In this document: positions 45,265-53,270 of the stretch, one piece after another
How the letters are laid out: each line of letters opens with the position of its first letter
How positions within the stretch are numbered: the stretch's first letter is position 1
Source of the DNA: Cyclobacteriaceae bacterium
GTDB lineage: Bacteria > Bacteroidota > Bacteroidia > Cytophagales > Cyclobacteriaceae
Assembly: GCA_028285445.1 (NCBI GenBank)
Contig: JANQPQ010000044.1
Coordinates: forward strand, 1 to 64,000
Direction: 5' to 3'
DNA: 64,000 nt
Position numbers and translations under genes: made by a program
The notes under the pieces: model-generated
The model's input: only the letters and a program-made list of their open reading frames with translations
Databases searched by the model: none
What the model was told of the DNA's origin: nothing

Positions 45265-47592
45265 ATGGCAACAGATACAGATCATAAGCCAGTCAACCAA
45301 GGCCCAATCTCTGAAATTGATTTAGATAAACTCTGGACAGTATTTAGAAGCAGCCTGGTTTGGATACTCGCTATTATTCTTATCTCCAATTCGGGATCAT
45401 ATCTATTCCTGAGATGGACTAAGCCTCTGTATGAATCTCAATCAGAATTAAAATTAGACGTCAAAAGCGAAGCGAGCATTCTAAATCTCAACACCTACAG
45501 TGAAGCTCAAAACTTGAATAACATCTCGGGCGAGATTGAACTAATTCAATCAAGGTTATTCTTCAACCAGGTTATCGAATCATTCGATATCAAGGTGGGC
45601 TACTATGTTCAGGGAAATATTCTTATAGATGAGCGTTATAAACAATCGCCATTCATAGTTGATTACGAAATAAAGAACCCCCAAGCTTTTGACCAAAAGT
45701 TCTTTGTGGAGTTCGTTGATGAATTCAGCTTTCAGCTGTCATATACACTTGGCGGTTTTGAGGTAAACGAGCGCTACAATTTTGGCGAGACCATCGAAAC
45801 TGAAGACTTCGTTTTCCTGGTTAGGAAAAGACGGGGAATTGAGGATAGTTCCGACGGCATCAATTATTACTTTATTGTTCATAGTGATGAAGCTCTTTTG
45901 GATTATCTAGGTAGCAACTTAAGGGTGGAACCCCTGAACTTGCCGGCAAATATCATTCGAATCAGCTTCACAGATTACAATCCGTTTAAAGCCCGCGACC
46001 TGGTTAACGTAATTGATTCTCTTTACCTCGATTACACCCGGCAGGAAAAGAACAAGGCAAATAAGCAGAAAATAGATTTCCTCGATGAACAGCTGAGTGT
46101 TACCGAAGATAAGCTTAAGGAATACGAAAGCTACTTTGAGAATTTCACCATCGAGAACAAAACCGCCAACCTCGATAACGACCTTAAGGAGACAATCCGG
46201 CAAATCAACCTCCTGGATTCTCAGCGGTTCCAATTGCGTAACCGGAAGCTACTGCTTTCTGAGTTGGTGAAAGATATTGTGAATGAAGAAATTACATTTG
46301 TTCCACTGGCCTTTCGGTCAACCATATCAACCCAACTATCTGCCGAACTTGACAAGCTAAACCAGATGCTTGCCGAAAAAGAGATACTCCTTGCCACTCA
46401 AAAAGAAAACACTTTTGCCGTACAGCGTAAACTACAGGAAATAGACAGACTTCGTTCGACCGTAGCAGCCCAACTGACGGCGGTTGTAAATCAGATTGAC
46501 GCTGACCTGAGCGGCCTGGCTGCCAGAAAAAGCACGCTTGAGCAGAGTTTTGTTCAGCTTCCAAGCAAATCAAACGATTTTACAAAAACCAAAAGATATT
46601 ACGATCTCTATGAGGAGTTCTACTTGTCTTTAATGCAAAATAAAGCAGAATTCCAGATTGCTCAGGCCGGCACCACTACCGACTTCAAAATTCTTTCTGC
46701 TGCCACCCTGCCCAAGAGTCCAATCTATCCGCAGCAGGCATTGATCTATGGCATCGGAGCCACTTTTGGTCTACTAATCAGCCTCCTTTTCGTAACCGGG
46801 CGCTACGTGTTGCACAACAAAGTGACCAGCTCGAAAGAAATTGAGCGCTACAGCAAAATCTCCCTAATGGGGTCCATCCCCTTTTACAGCGGTGAGAAAA
46901 TGCCCATCACGAAATTGTTGGTTGATAGAAAGCCCAAGTCTGCCGTTAGTGAGGCAATGAGAGCAATCCGGACCAATATTGAGTTTTTGGTAATTGGCCA
47001 GAAAAACAAGGTTATCTCCGTTACCAGCACGGTGAGTGGAGAAGGAAAAACATTTGTTTCGGTGAATCTGGGTGGTATTATCGCCATGTCAAACTCAAAG
47101 GTGGTTATACTTGACCTTGACATGCGTAAACCTCGAATTCACGTCGCTTTTTCCGGGGAGGAGCAAAACAAAGGGGTTAGTACAATCTTAATAAAGAAGA
47201 ACAATATTCAAGAGTGTATTCAGAAGACTTCAATTCCAAACCTTGATTACATCCCTGCCGGACCCACACCACCCAACCCCTCGGAATTATTGTTAGAGCC
47301 GGCATTCGACGAACTGCTTGAAGAACTAAAAACTAAGTACGATATAGTTTTGCTTGATACGCCACCAGTCGGTCTGGTTACTGACGCTATCCTGGCAATG
47401 AAAAAAGCCGATCTGGCCATTTACGTGCTTCGTTCTGACTACTCGCGCATTTCGTACCTTGAGACCGCGAATCGACTTGCCTCAGTTAATAAATTCAGTA
47501 ACCTCGCGCTGGTACTTAACTCTTTGCGTTCTGCCAATGCTGGCTACGGATACGGATATGGCTACGGATATTACGAGGAAGACAAAGGCTAA
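45265..47592 (+). CDS. Wzc-type polysaccharide co-polymerase/tyrosine autokinase
   Basis: A 775-residue inner membrane protein controlling polysaccharide length and export. Wzz domain with a first membrane helix (about 28-50), large periplasmic coiled-coil region (about 260-430), second membrane helix (about 495-515) and a BY-kinase domain with Walker A TVSGEGKT, Walker A' VVILDLDMRKPR and Walker B IVLLDTPPVG. The C-terminus carries the tyrosine cluster GYGYGYGYGYYEE, the autophosphorylation site of this family. It is coupled with wza upstream and with a CpsB-type phosphatase 8 bases downstream, which would reverse the phosphorylation. Confidence 0.95.
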   Translation: MATDTDHKPVNQGPISEIDLDKLWTVFRSSLVWILAIILISNSGSYLFLRWTKPLYESQSELKLDVKSEASILNLNTYSEAQNLNNISGEIELIQSRLFFNQVIESFDIKVGYYVQGNILIDERYKQSPFIVDYEIKNPQAFDQKFFVEFVDEFSFQLSYTLGGFEVNERYNFGETIETEDFVFLVRKRRGIEDSSDGINYYFIVHSDEALLDYLGSNLRVEPLNLPANIIRISFTDYNPFKARDLVNVIDSLYLDYTRQEKNKANKQKIDFLDEQLSVTEDKLKEYESYFENFTIENKTANLDNDLKETIRQINLLDSQRFQLRNRKLLLSELVKDIVNEEITFVPLAFRSTISTQLSAELDKLNQMLAEKEILLATQKENTFAVQRKLQEIDRLRSTVAAQLTAVVNQIDADLSGLAARKSTLEQSFVQLPSKSNDFTKTKRYYDLYEEFYLSLMQNKAEFQIAQAGTTTDFKILSAATLPKSPIYPQQALIYGIGATFGLLISLLFVTGRYVLHNKVTSSKEIERYSKISLMGSIPFYSGEKMPITKLLVDRKPKSAVSEAMRAIRTNIEFLVIGQKNKVISVTSTVSGEGKTFVSVNLGGIIAMSNSKVVILDLDMRKPRIHVAFSGEEQNKGVSTILIKKNNIQECIQKTSIPNLDYIPAGPTPPNPSELLLEPAFDELLEELKTKYDIVLLDTPPVGLVTDAILAMKKADLAIYVLRSDYSRISYLETANRLASVNKFSNLALVLNSLRSANAGYGYGYGYGYYEEDKG
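47542..47571 (+). repeat. GGNTAY hexanucleotide repeat coding for (Gly-Tyr)5
   Basis: Five near-identical six-base units (GGCTAC GGATAC GGATAT GGCTAC GGATAT) encode the Tyr cluster of the kinase tail. Repeat-length change by slippage would alter the number of phosphorylatable Tyr residues without a frameshift. Confidence 0.85.
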
Positions 47593-47600
47593 TACTCGAA

Positions 47601-48323
47601 GTGTTTGATTTTCTAAAAAGAAGAACTGCTCCCTCTGCCTATGTGGAAGTTGATATTCATTCACATTTGCTGCCGGGGATAGACGACGGAGCCAAAGATA
47701 TTGATGACTCTGTCGCCATGATTAGCCGGTTTGAGGCATTCGGATTTAGAAAGCTTATTACCACACCTCATATAATGCCGGAGTTCTATCCCAACACTCC
47801 GGAAATTATCACTAGCAAACTTGCTGAGTTGCAGCAGGTACTACGAGAGAAAGAACTCTCCATCGAACTAGACGCCGCAGCTGAGTACTACCTCGATGAT
47901 TACCTGATGGATACACTTTCTGAAGGTAAACCCTTACTGGTATTTGGTGAGAATTACCTACTTTTTGAAACGTCTTTCTTAAATGAACCAGCTACCCTCA
48001 GGGAATTCGTTTTCAGAGCACAATCCTCAGGATACCAACCGGTAATGGCACATCCCGAACGCTATGCCTATCTTTTTGGAAATGATGAGATGATTGAAGA
48101 ACTCCGCGATAGAGGTGTACTTTTCCAACTAAATACTAACTCTCTGCTGGGCTTTTACCCAAAACCGGTTCAAAGTTTAGCACACAAACTTGTTAAAAAG
48201 AAGTTTGTAGACTTCCTTGGGTCTGATTGCCACAACATGGTCCAACTGGAGTACCTTATGAGAAATCAAGGAAAGCAATTAAGAAGAGTTCTGGAACTAG
48301 ACCTGGCAAATAATCAACTATGA
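47601..48323 (+). CDS. CpsB/YwqE-type PHP-fold tyrosine phosphatase
   Basis: A 240-residue PHP-domain metallophosphatase of the CpsB/CapC family, which dephosphorylates the BY-kinase. The metal motif DIHSHLLPGIDDGAKD is near the N-terminus; other ligands are in TTPHIMPEF, HPERY and GSDCHN. It begins with GTG, the first start in frame after the kinase stop. It overlaps the next gene by 4 bases (ATGA), so translation is coupled. Manganese dependence is known for the family. Confidence 0.93.
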   Translation: MFDFLKRRTAPSAYVEVDIHSHLLPGIDDGAKDIDDSVAMISRFEAFGFRKLITTPHIMPEFYPNTPEIITSKLAELQQVLREKELSIELDAAAEYYLDDYLMDTLSEGKPLLVFGENYLLFETSFLNEPATLREFVFRAQSSGYQPVMAHPERYAYLFGNDEMIEELRDRGVLFQLNTNSLLGFYPKPVQSLAHKLVKKKFVDFLGSDCHNMVQLEYLMRNQGKQLRRVLELDLANNQL

Positions 48324-49339
48324 TTCTTGTAACTGGAGCGAACGGTTTAGTCGGTAACTTTGTCTGCCAGGAGTTTGCCAATAAGGGCATGAGCGTCAGG
48401 GCTATGATAAGAGAATCTAGCGACCTTAGTTGGATGATTAATGGCCATAACAATCTCAGCACGGTAACTGGAGATATTTTGGACATAGCCTCATTGGAGG
48501 CTGCATTGGCTGGTGTTGAAACCGTTGTGCATTGCGCAGCCATTGTCTCCTTCAACCCCAGGGATAGAAAAAAAGTGTATAAGGTTAACGTTGAGGGGAC
48601 ACAAAACATAGTAAACGCCTGCCTTAAGAAAGGGGTTAAGAAGCTCATTCACCTTAGTTCAGTTGCTGCGCTGGGTAAACCCAAAGAGACCGCAGTGCTC
48701 GATGAAAAAGCTGAATGGGTGAAGAACGATCTTACCTCTGCTTACGCTGAGAGTAAGTACCTGGCAGAATTGGAGGTTTGGCGTGGTGAATCTGAAGGGT
48801 TAGAAGTATTGATATTGAATCCTTCCATTATCCTCGGGCCAAGTGATTGGGAAAAAAGCAGTACGCGAATTTTCAAGTACGTATACGATAGTAACTCTTT
48901 CTATACTGCCGGCAACGTCAATTATGTAGACGTGAGAGACCTGTCTCAGGTAATAGCAGACCTACATTCGAAGGGAATTAGTGGCGAGCGATTTATAGTA
49001 AACGGAGACACGACTAGCTTCAAAAATCTCTTTGACATCATCGGCAAATTCTTCGATCGCAAACCCCCAAGTATAAAAATCAATATCTTCTGGCTTCGTG
49101 TAGCGCTGGTTCTGGAGAAAATCAGGATGCTTTTTACAAGTGCCGAACCTTACATTACCAAAGAATCAATTCAATTGGCCAAACAAGATCTGTTCTATGA
49201 CAATGCCAAGGTAAAATCCGCGTTGAATTATCAATTTCGCGACTTAGATGAAACATTACGCTGGGCATGTCAGTCTATTCTTAATAAGGAGAGGCCAGTG
49301 CAAAAGGGTGAAACTATCGTCGTAGAATCTTCGGATTAA
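48320..49339 (+). CDS. NAD(P)-dependent sugar epimerase/dehydratase-family protein
   Basis: Extended short-chain dehydrogenase fold, 339 residues. Rossmann motif TGANGLVGNFV, then VVHCAAIVSF, catalytic Ser in LIHLSSVAALG and the Y-x3-K pair in YAESKYLAE. The similarity is to dihydroflavonol-reductase/3-beta-HSD-like members as much as to sugar epimerases, so the substrate is uncertain. Coupled to the phosphatase gene of the polysaccharide module by an ATGA overlap, which favours a nucleotide-sugar role. Confidence 0.85.
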   Translation: MILVTGANGLVGNFVCQEFANKGMSVRAMIRESSDLSWMINGHNNLSTVTGDILDIASLEAALAGVETVVHCAAIVSFNPRDRKKVYKVNVEGTQNIVNACLKKGVKKLIHLSSVAALGKPKETAVLDEKAEWVKNDLTSAYAESKYLAELEVWRGESEGLEVLILNPSIILGPSDWEKSSTRIFKYVYDSNSFYTAGNVNYVDVRDLSQVIADLHSKGISGERFIVNGDTTSFKNLFDIIGKFFDRKPPSIKINIFWLRVALVLEKIRMLFTSAEPYITKESIQLAKQDLFYDNAKVKSALNYQFRDLDETLRWACQSILNKERPVQKGETIVVESSD

Positions 49340-49373
49340 TTATTATATTAACAATACCAGCAACATCTAATCC

Positions 49374-50780
49374 ATGGAGGAGCAGTTTAAGAAAAGAAGG
49401 GACGGGGACGATTTGATATCGCGTTTCGAGGATCACTTGAAACATGGCGGGCAATACTTCGAAGAAGAAGCCTACGAGCACATAATTAGCCACTACCTCG
49501 ATCGGGGTAAATACGAAAAGGCCTTAAAGGCCTGCAATCTGGCGTCTGACCAATATCCGTTTTCGCTGGAAATACTATTAAGTAAAGCTGAAATACTCTC
49601 CAATCTGGAAAACTATAGGGAGGCACTGGAGATACTTGAGCGAGCCCAGACCTTTCATCCCAATAACTCAGAAATTTCTATGCTGCGAGGAGTTATCTTC
49701 TTACAATCCGAACGGTTTGAGGAAGCAATCGCAGAATTTGAAAATATGCTAGCCTGGTCAGAAGAACTAGATGAACTTCATTACAATATGGGGCTGGCCT
49801 TCCAAAATTTGGGAAAGTATCATGAAGCTATTGATCATTACAAAAAAGTTATAGAGCTAAACATCAATCACGAAAGTGCCTTATACGAACTCGCATTTTG
49901 TTTGGATGTTACCGGAGAGTTAGATAGCAGCGTTTCATACTACAAGCAGTTCATTGAAAAAGAGCCCTACTCACATTTTGCCTGGTTCAATCTTGGAATA
50001 CTTTACGATAAGTTAGATAATTCAGAAGAGGCGATTAAGGCCTACGAATATGCTACACTAATTGATGAGAGTTTTGCTTCTGCCTTTTACAATATGGGTA
50101 ACACCTATATGAACCTAGGCAAATACACGCAAGCTCTTGATGCTTATAAGAAGACATTTGATAAAGAGGGAGCAAGCCCCGAGATATATTATAGTATCGG
50201 TAGCGCCTACCATCATCTGGATCAGTACCCATTGGCCCTAAAATACTACAGAAAAGCAATTAAGCTCGATATCTTTTATGATGAAGCCTGGTATGGGGCA
50301 GGCGTTTGCCTGGCAAAGCAAGAAAAATGGTATGAAGCCATTCATTTCTTCAAAAAGGCCTTAAAGCTAGATGAAAAAAACAGCAGCTATTGGAAAGCAT
50401 CAGCCGAAGCTGAGCATAAAGTTGGTAATATAGTGTCAAGCCTGGAAGCATACCAGGAGGCCAGTTTGCTGGATCCTGATAACGTGGAAATCTGGCTCAA
50501 CTGGTCTTACATCTATTATGAACAAGGTGACTACGGCAAGGCGGCGACCCTCATTGAACATGGCATTGAGGCCAACCCTGAAGAAGCGAAACTCTACTAC
50601 CATTTAACGGCCTATCTGATCTCATGGGGTAAATACAAGGAAGCCTTTACATATCTGGAAAATGCCTTAATTTTGAACTTCGATAACCACACCGTGCTTT
50701 TTGAGTTTTTCCCAAAGATCGAAATGCAAAGAGCACTATTTAAGATTATAGATCAGTTTAGAAAAGACCATCTTGAATGA
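49374..50780 (+). CDS. Cytoplasmic TPR-repeat protein
   Basis: A 468-residue protein made almost entirely of tetratricopeptide repeats (about 12 units from residue 35 to 450, such as YNMGLAFQNLGKYHEAIDHY and YNMGNTYMNLGKYTQALDAY). No signal peptide or membrane segment. Such proteins act as scaffolds; its partner may be a gene in the same run, as its stop overlaps the following ComA-type gene by 4 bases. A conserved Bacteroidota gene of unknown function as I recall. Confidence 0.88.
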   Translation: MEEQFKKRRDGDDLISRFEDHLKHGGQYFEEEAYEHIISHYLDRGKYEKALKACNLASDQYPFSLEILLSKAEILSNLENYREALEILERAQTFHPNNSEISMLRGVIFLQSERFEEAIAEFENMLAWSEELDELHYNMGLAFQNLGKYHEAIDHYKKVIELNINHESALYELAFCLDVTGELDSSVSYYKQFIEKEPYSHFAWFNLGILYDKLDNSEEAIKAYEYATLIDESFASAFYNMGNTYMNLGKYTQALDAYKKTFDKEGASPEIYYSIGSAYHHLDQYPLALKYYRKAIKLDIFYDEAWYGAGVCLAKQEKWYEAIHFFKKALKLDEKNSSYWKASAEAEHKVGNIVSSLEAYQEASLLDPDNVEIWLNWSYIYYEQGDYGKAATLIEHGIEANPEEAKLYYHLTAYLISWGKYKEAFTYLENALILNFDNHTVLFEFFPKIEMQRALFKIIDQFRKDHLE

Positions 50781-51550
50781 ATTACACCCTCAAGAATCTT
50801 CCTGAAAGGACGAAAAAGCCCAGACAGTACGGATTTACGATGGCAATGGACAAGGGGCTAAGTGTTAGAGAAGTTGAAGATTTTATCAGTGTTTGTGGCG
50901 ACTATGTTGACATAGTAAAGTTTGGCTGGGGCACCACCTACGTAACTCCCAACATAAAGGAGAAAATAAAAATCTACAAAGACGCGGGCATTCCTACTTA
51001 CTTCGGGGGAACGCTTTTTGAAGCCTTCGTTATTCGTGGCCAATTTGATGACTACCGTAAAGTGCTTGATAAGTATGATATGTCCTTTGCTGAAGTCTCC
51101 GACGGATCAATTGAATTGGATCATGACCTCAAGTGTGAGTATGTACGCAAGCTTACGGAGCAAGTAACTGTGTTATCTGAGGTAGGCTCTAAAGACGCAG
51201 AGAAGATAATTCCTCCATATAAGTGGATAAAGCTGATGCAAGATGAACTTGACGCCGGAGCCTGGAAGGTTATTGGTGAAGCAAGGGAAAGTGGAAATGT
51301 TGGGCTTTTTCGATCAACCGGGGAAGTAAGATCTGGCTTGGTAGAGGAAATTCTAACTAAAATTCCGTTTGAAAAAATACTTTGGGAAGCACCGCAGAAG
51401 GCGCAACAAGTATGGTTTATAAAGCTCCTTGGCGCAAATGTTAATCTAGGTAACATTGCTCCAAACGAAGTAATACCATTGGAAACAATACGTCTGGGCC
51501 TTCGAGGTGATACCTTTGCCCATTTCCTGGAAAAACAATCCGACTCCTGA
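50777..51550 (+). CDS. Phosphosulfolactate synthase-like protein (ComA family)
   Basis: A 257-residue TIM-barrel protein of the ComA family, which in methanogens adds sulfite to phosphoenolpyruvate to give phosphosulfolactate for coenzyme M. Family motifs are present: VDIVKFGWGTTYV, GIPTYFGGTLFE, FAEVSDGSIEL, SEVGSKDA and GAWKVIGEARESGNVG. Coenzyme M is not expected here; in Bacteroidota the product could lead to sulfolactate, cysteate-type compounds or sulfonolipid heads. This is inference. No ComB/ComC homologue is adjacent. It overlaps the TPR gene and lies 20 bases before a DUF368 gene. Confidence 0.9.
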   Translation: MNYTLKNLPERTKKPRQYGFTMAMDKGLSVREVEDFISVCGDYVDIVKFGWGTTYVTPNIKEKIKIYKDAGIPTYFGGTLFEAFVIRGQFDDYRKVLDKYDMSFAEVSDGSIELDHDLKCEYVRKLTEQVTVLSEVGSKDAEKIIPPYKWIKLMQDELDAGAWKVIGEARESGNVGLFRSTGEVRSGLVEEILTKIPFEKILWEAPQKAQQVWFIKLLGANVNLGNIAPNEVIPLETIRLGLRGDTFAHFLEKQSDS

Positions 51551-51570
51551 GAAAACCTTAGTGTGATTTA

Positions 51571-52503
51571 ATGAGCAATTTCAAGAGCACACTTATACTC
51601 TTTGTAAAAGGCCTTGTCATGGGAGCTGCCGATTCGGTGCCAGGAGTTTCAGGGGGAACCGTAGCCTTAATTACCGGCATCTACGAAAGACTTATTGGAG
51701 CACTTAAATCTGTTGATCTTAGTGCTATTGAGAAAATCCGCAAAGGGAAATTATCCGAGTTCTGGTCTCATATTGACGGCAATTTTCTGGTAATATTGCT
51801 AGCAGGAGTAATTGCCAGTCTGCTTTCTCTGGCCAGAGTAATCACCTACTTGATGGCTAACCACCCCATTCAGCTTTGGTCTTTCTTTTTCGGTCTAATC
51901 ATCATCTCTTCAATCTTGGTCCTCAGGGAAATTAATCGCTGGAGCGTTGGCACTGTGGCAATGCTTTTCATAGGCATTGCAATTGCCTACTCTATAACAG
52001 TGGTCACGCCTGCCTCTACTCCAAATGCACTGTGGTTCATATTCCTTTCAGGCGCAATTGCCATCTGTGCCATGATACTACCAGGCATTTCCGGCGCCTT
52101 CCTCTTACTTCTCATGGGCAAATATGAATATGTATATACTGCGCTGAAGGAATTCGATCTAGCCGTAATCTCAGTTTTTGCTTTGGGTGCCATTACCGGC
52201 GTTCTTTCGTTTTCCAGGTTCATAAATTGGCTGCTCAAGAAATATCATAACCTCGCTATTGCAACCCTATCGGGATTTATGATAGGATCACTTAACAAGA
52301 TTTGGCCGTGGAAAATAGGCGTTTTGTTTCGGCAAAACTCGCATGGTGAGCAGGTGCCGTTCGTAGAAAGAAACATATTACCAGGCCAGTATTTTAATGA
52401 AACCGGGGCCGAACCATTTCTGCTACAGGGGCTCCTATTCATGGCGACAGGAGTTATTCTTGTTTATGTAATTGACAGACTGTCCCGGTCAATACCCAAA
52501 TGA
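51571..52503 (+). CDS. DUF368 membrane protein
   Basis: A 310-residue polytopic membrane protein with about eight helices and the family motifs GAADSVPGVSGGTVALITGIYERL near the N-terminus and ILPGISGAFLLLLMGKYEYV midway, typical of DUF368. Some members have been linked to undecaprenyl phosphate recycling across the membrane (PopT, DUF368), which would suit a neighbour of polysaccharide assembly genes. Its stop overlaps the start of aroE (ATGA). Confidence 0.93.
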   Translation: MSNFKSTLILFVKGLVMGAADSVPGVSGGTVALITGIYERLIGALKSVDLSAIEKIRKGKLSEFWSHIDGNFLVILLAGVIASLLSLARVITYLMANHPIQLWSFFFGLIIISSILVLREINRWSVGTVAMLFIGIAIAYSITVVTPASTPNALWFIFLSGAIAICAMILPGISGAFLLLLMGKYEYVYTALKEFDLAVISVFALGAITGVLSFSRFINWLLKKYHNLAIATLSGFMIGSLNKIWPWKIGVLFRQNSHGEQVPFVERNILPGQYFNETGAEPFLLQGLLFMATGVILVYVIDRLSRSIPK

Positions 52504-53234
52504 AGATATACGGGCTCATCGGCCAATCGCTGGGGCACTCTTTCTCAAGGGAGTACTTTACCAATAAATTCAAGGAACTGGGATTACCAGATCATCGCTA
52601 TGAAAACTTCGAGTTAGAAAATATAGCGCAATTACCCAATCTGATAAAAAGTGAACCTCAGCTCCTAGGCCTTAATGTTACAATCCCCTACAAGCGAGAC
52701 GTTATGCCCCTCTTAGATAACCTTAGTCCGCAGGCGAAAGCTATTGGTGCTGTAAATACAATAAAAATCGATAACGAAAAATTGGATGGCTACAATACCG
52801 ATTGCTTTGGATTCGAAGCAGCGCTCAGAGAACTTCTTGGCTCTAGAAAAATTACCAAAGCCCTGATCCTTGGAACTGGGGGATCAGCACAAACAGTGCA
52901 GTATGTGCTCCATTCACTATCTGTGGAAACAAATAGCGTCTCCAGCTCCGGGTCCGGAGATCTCAACTATGAAGAGCTTAGGTCAACTCAACTCATCAGG
53001 GAGTCCGAGCTCATCGTTAATACCACACCACTTGGTATGTATCCTAAAACATCAGCGGCACCTGACATTGACTTCGAGCAAATCTCTAGCGATCATATAC
53101 TGTTCGACCTTATTTACAATCCAGGTAAGACAGCCTTCCTTGCCAAAGCAGAAGAACGTGGTGCCCGAACTAGCAACGGGCTAAAAATGCTTCATCTGCA
53201 AGCAGAAAAATCCTGGGAAATTTGGAACACTTAG
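52500..53234 (+). CDS. aroE: Shikimate dehydrogenase AroE
   Basis: NADPH-dependent reduction of 3-dehydroshikimate in aromatic amino acid synthesis. 244 residues, the short Bacteroidota form. Substrate-binding and catalytic motifs: GQSLGHSFSREYF, NVTIPYK (catalytic Lys), AIGAVNT, DGYNTDCFGF (catalytic Asp), then the cofactor loop LGTGGSAQTV and the NTTPLGM element. It overlaps the DUF368 gene and lies 36 bases before uvrB. Confidence 0.96.
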   Translation: MKIYGLIGQSLGHSFSREYFTNKFKELGLPDHRYENFELENIAQLPNLIKSEPQLLGLNVTIPYKRDVMPLLDNLSPQAKAIGAVNTIKIDNEKLDGYNTDCFGFEAALRELLGSRKITKALILGTGGSAQTVQYVLHSLSVETNSVSSSGSGDLNYEELRSTQLIRESELIVNTTPLGMYPKTSAAPDIDFEQISSDHILFDLIYNPGKTAFLAKAEERGARTSNGLKMLHLQAEKSWEIWNT

Positions 53235-53270
53235 CCGAGATATTGAATTTAGGCACAACTCCTTTTTCTT

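Noticed and set aside
47542-47571. Short tandem repeat as CRISPR
   Set aside because: Units are six bases with no spacers, inside a coding region.
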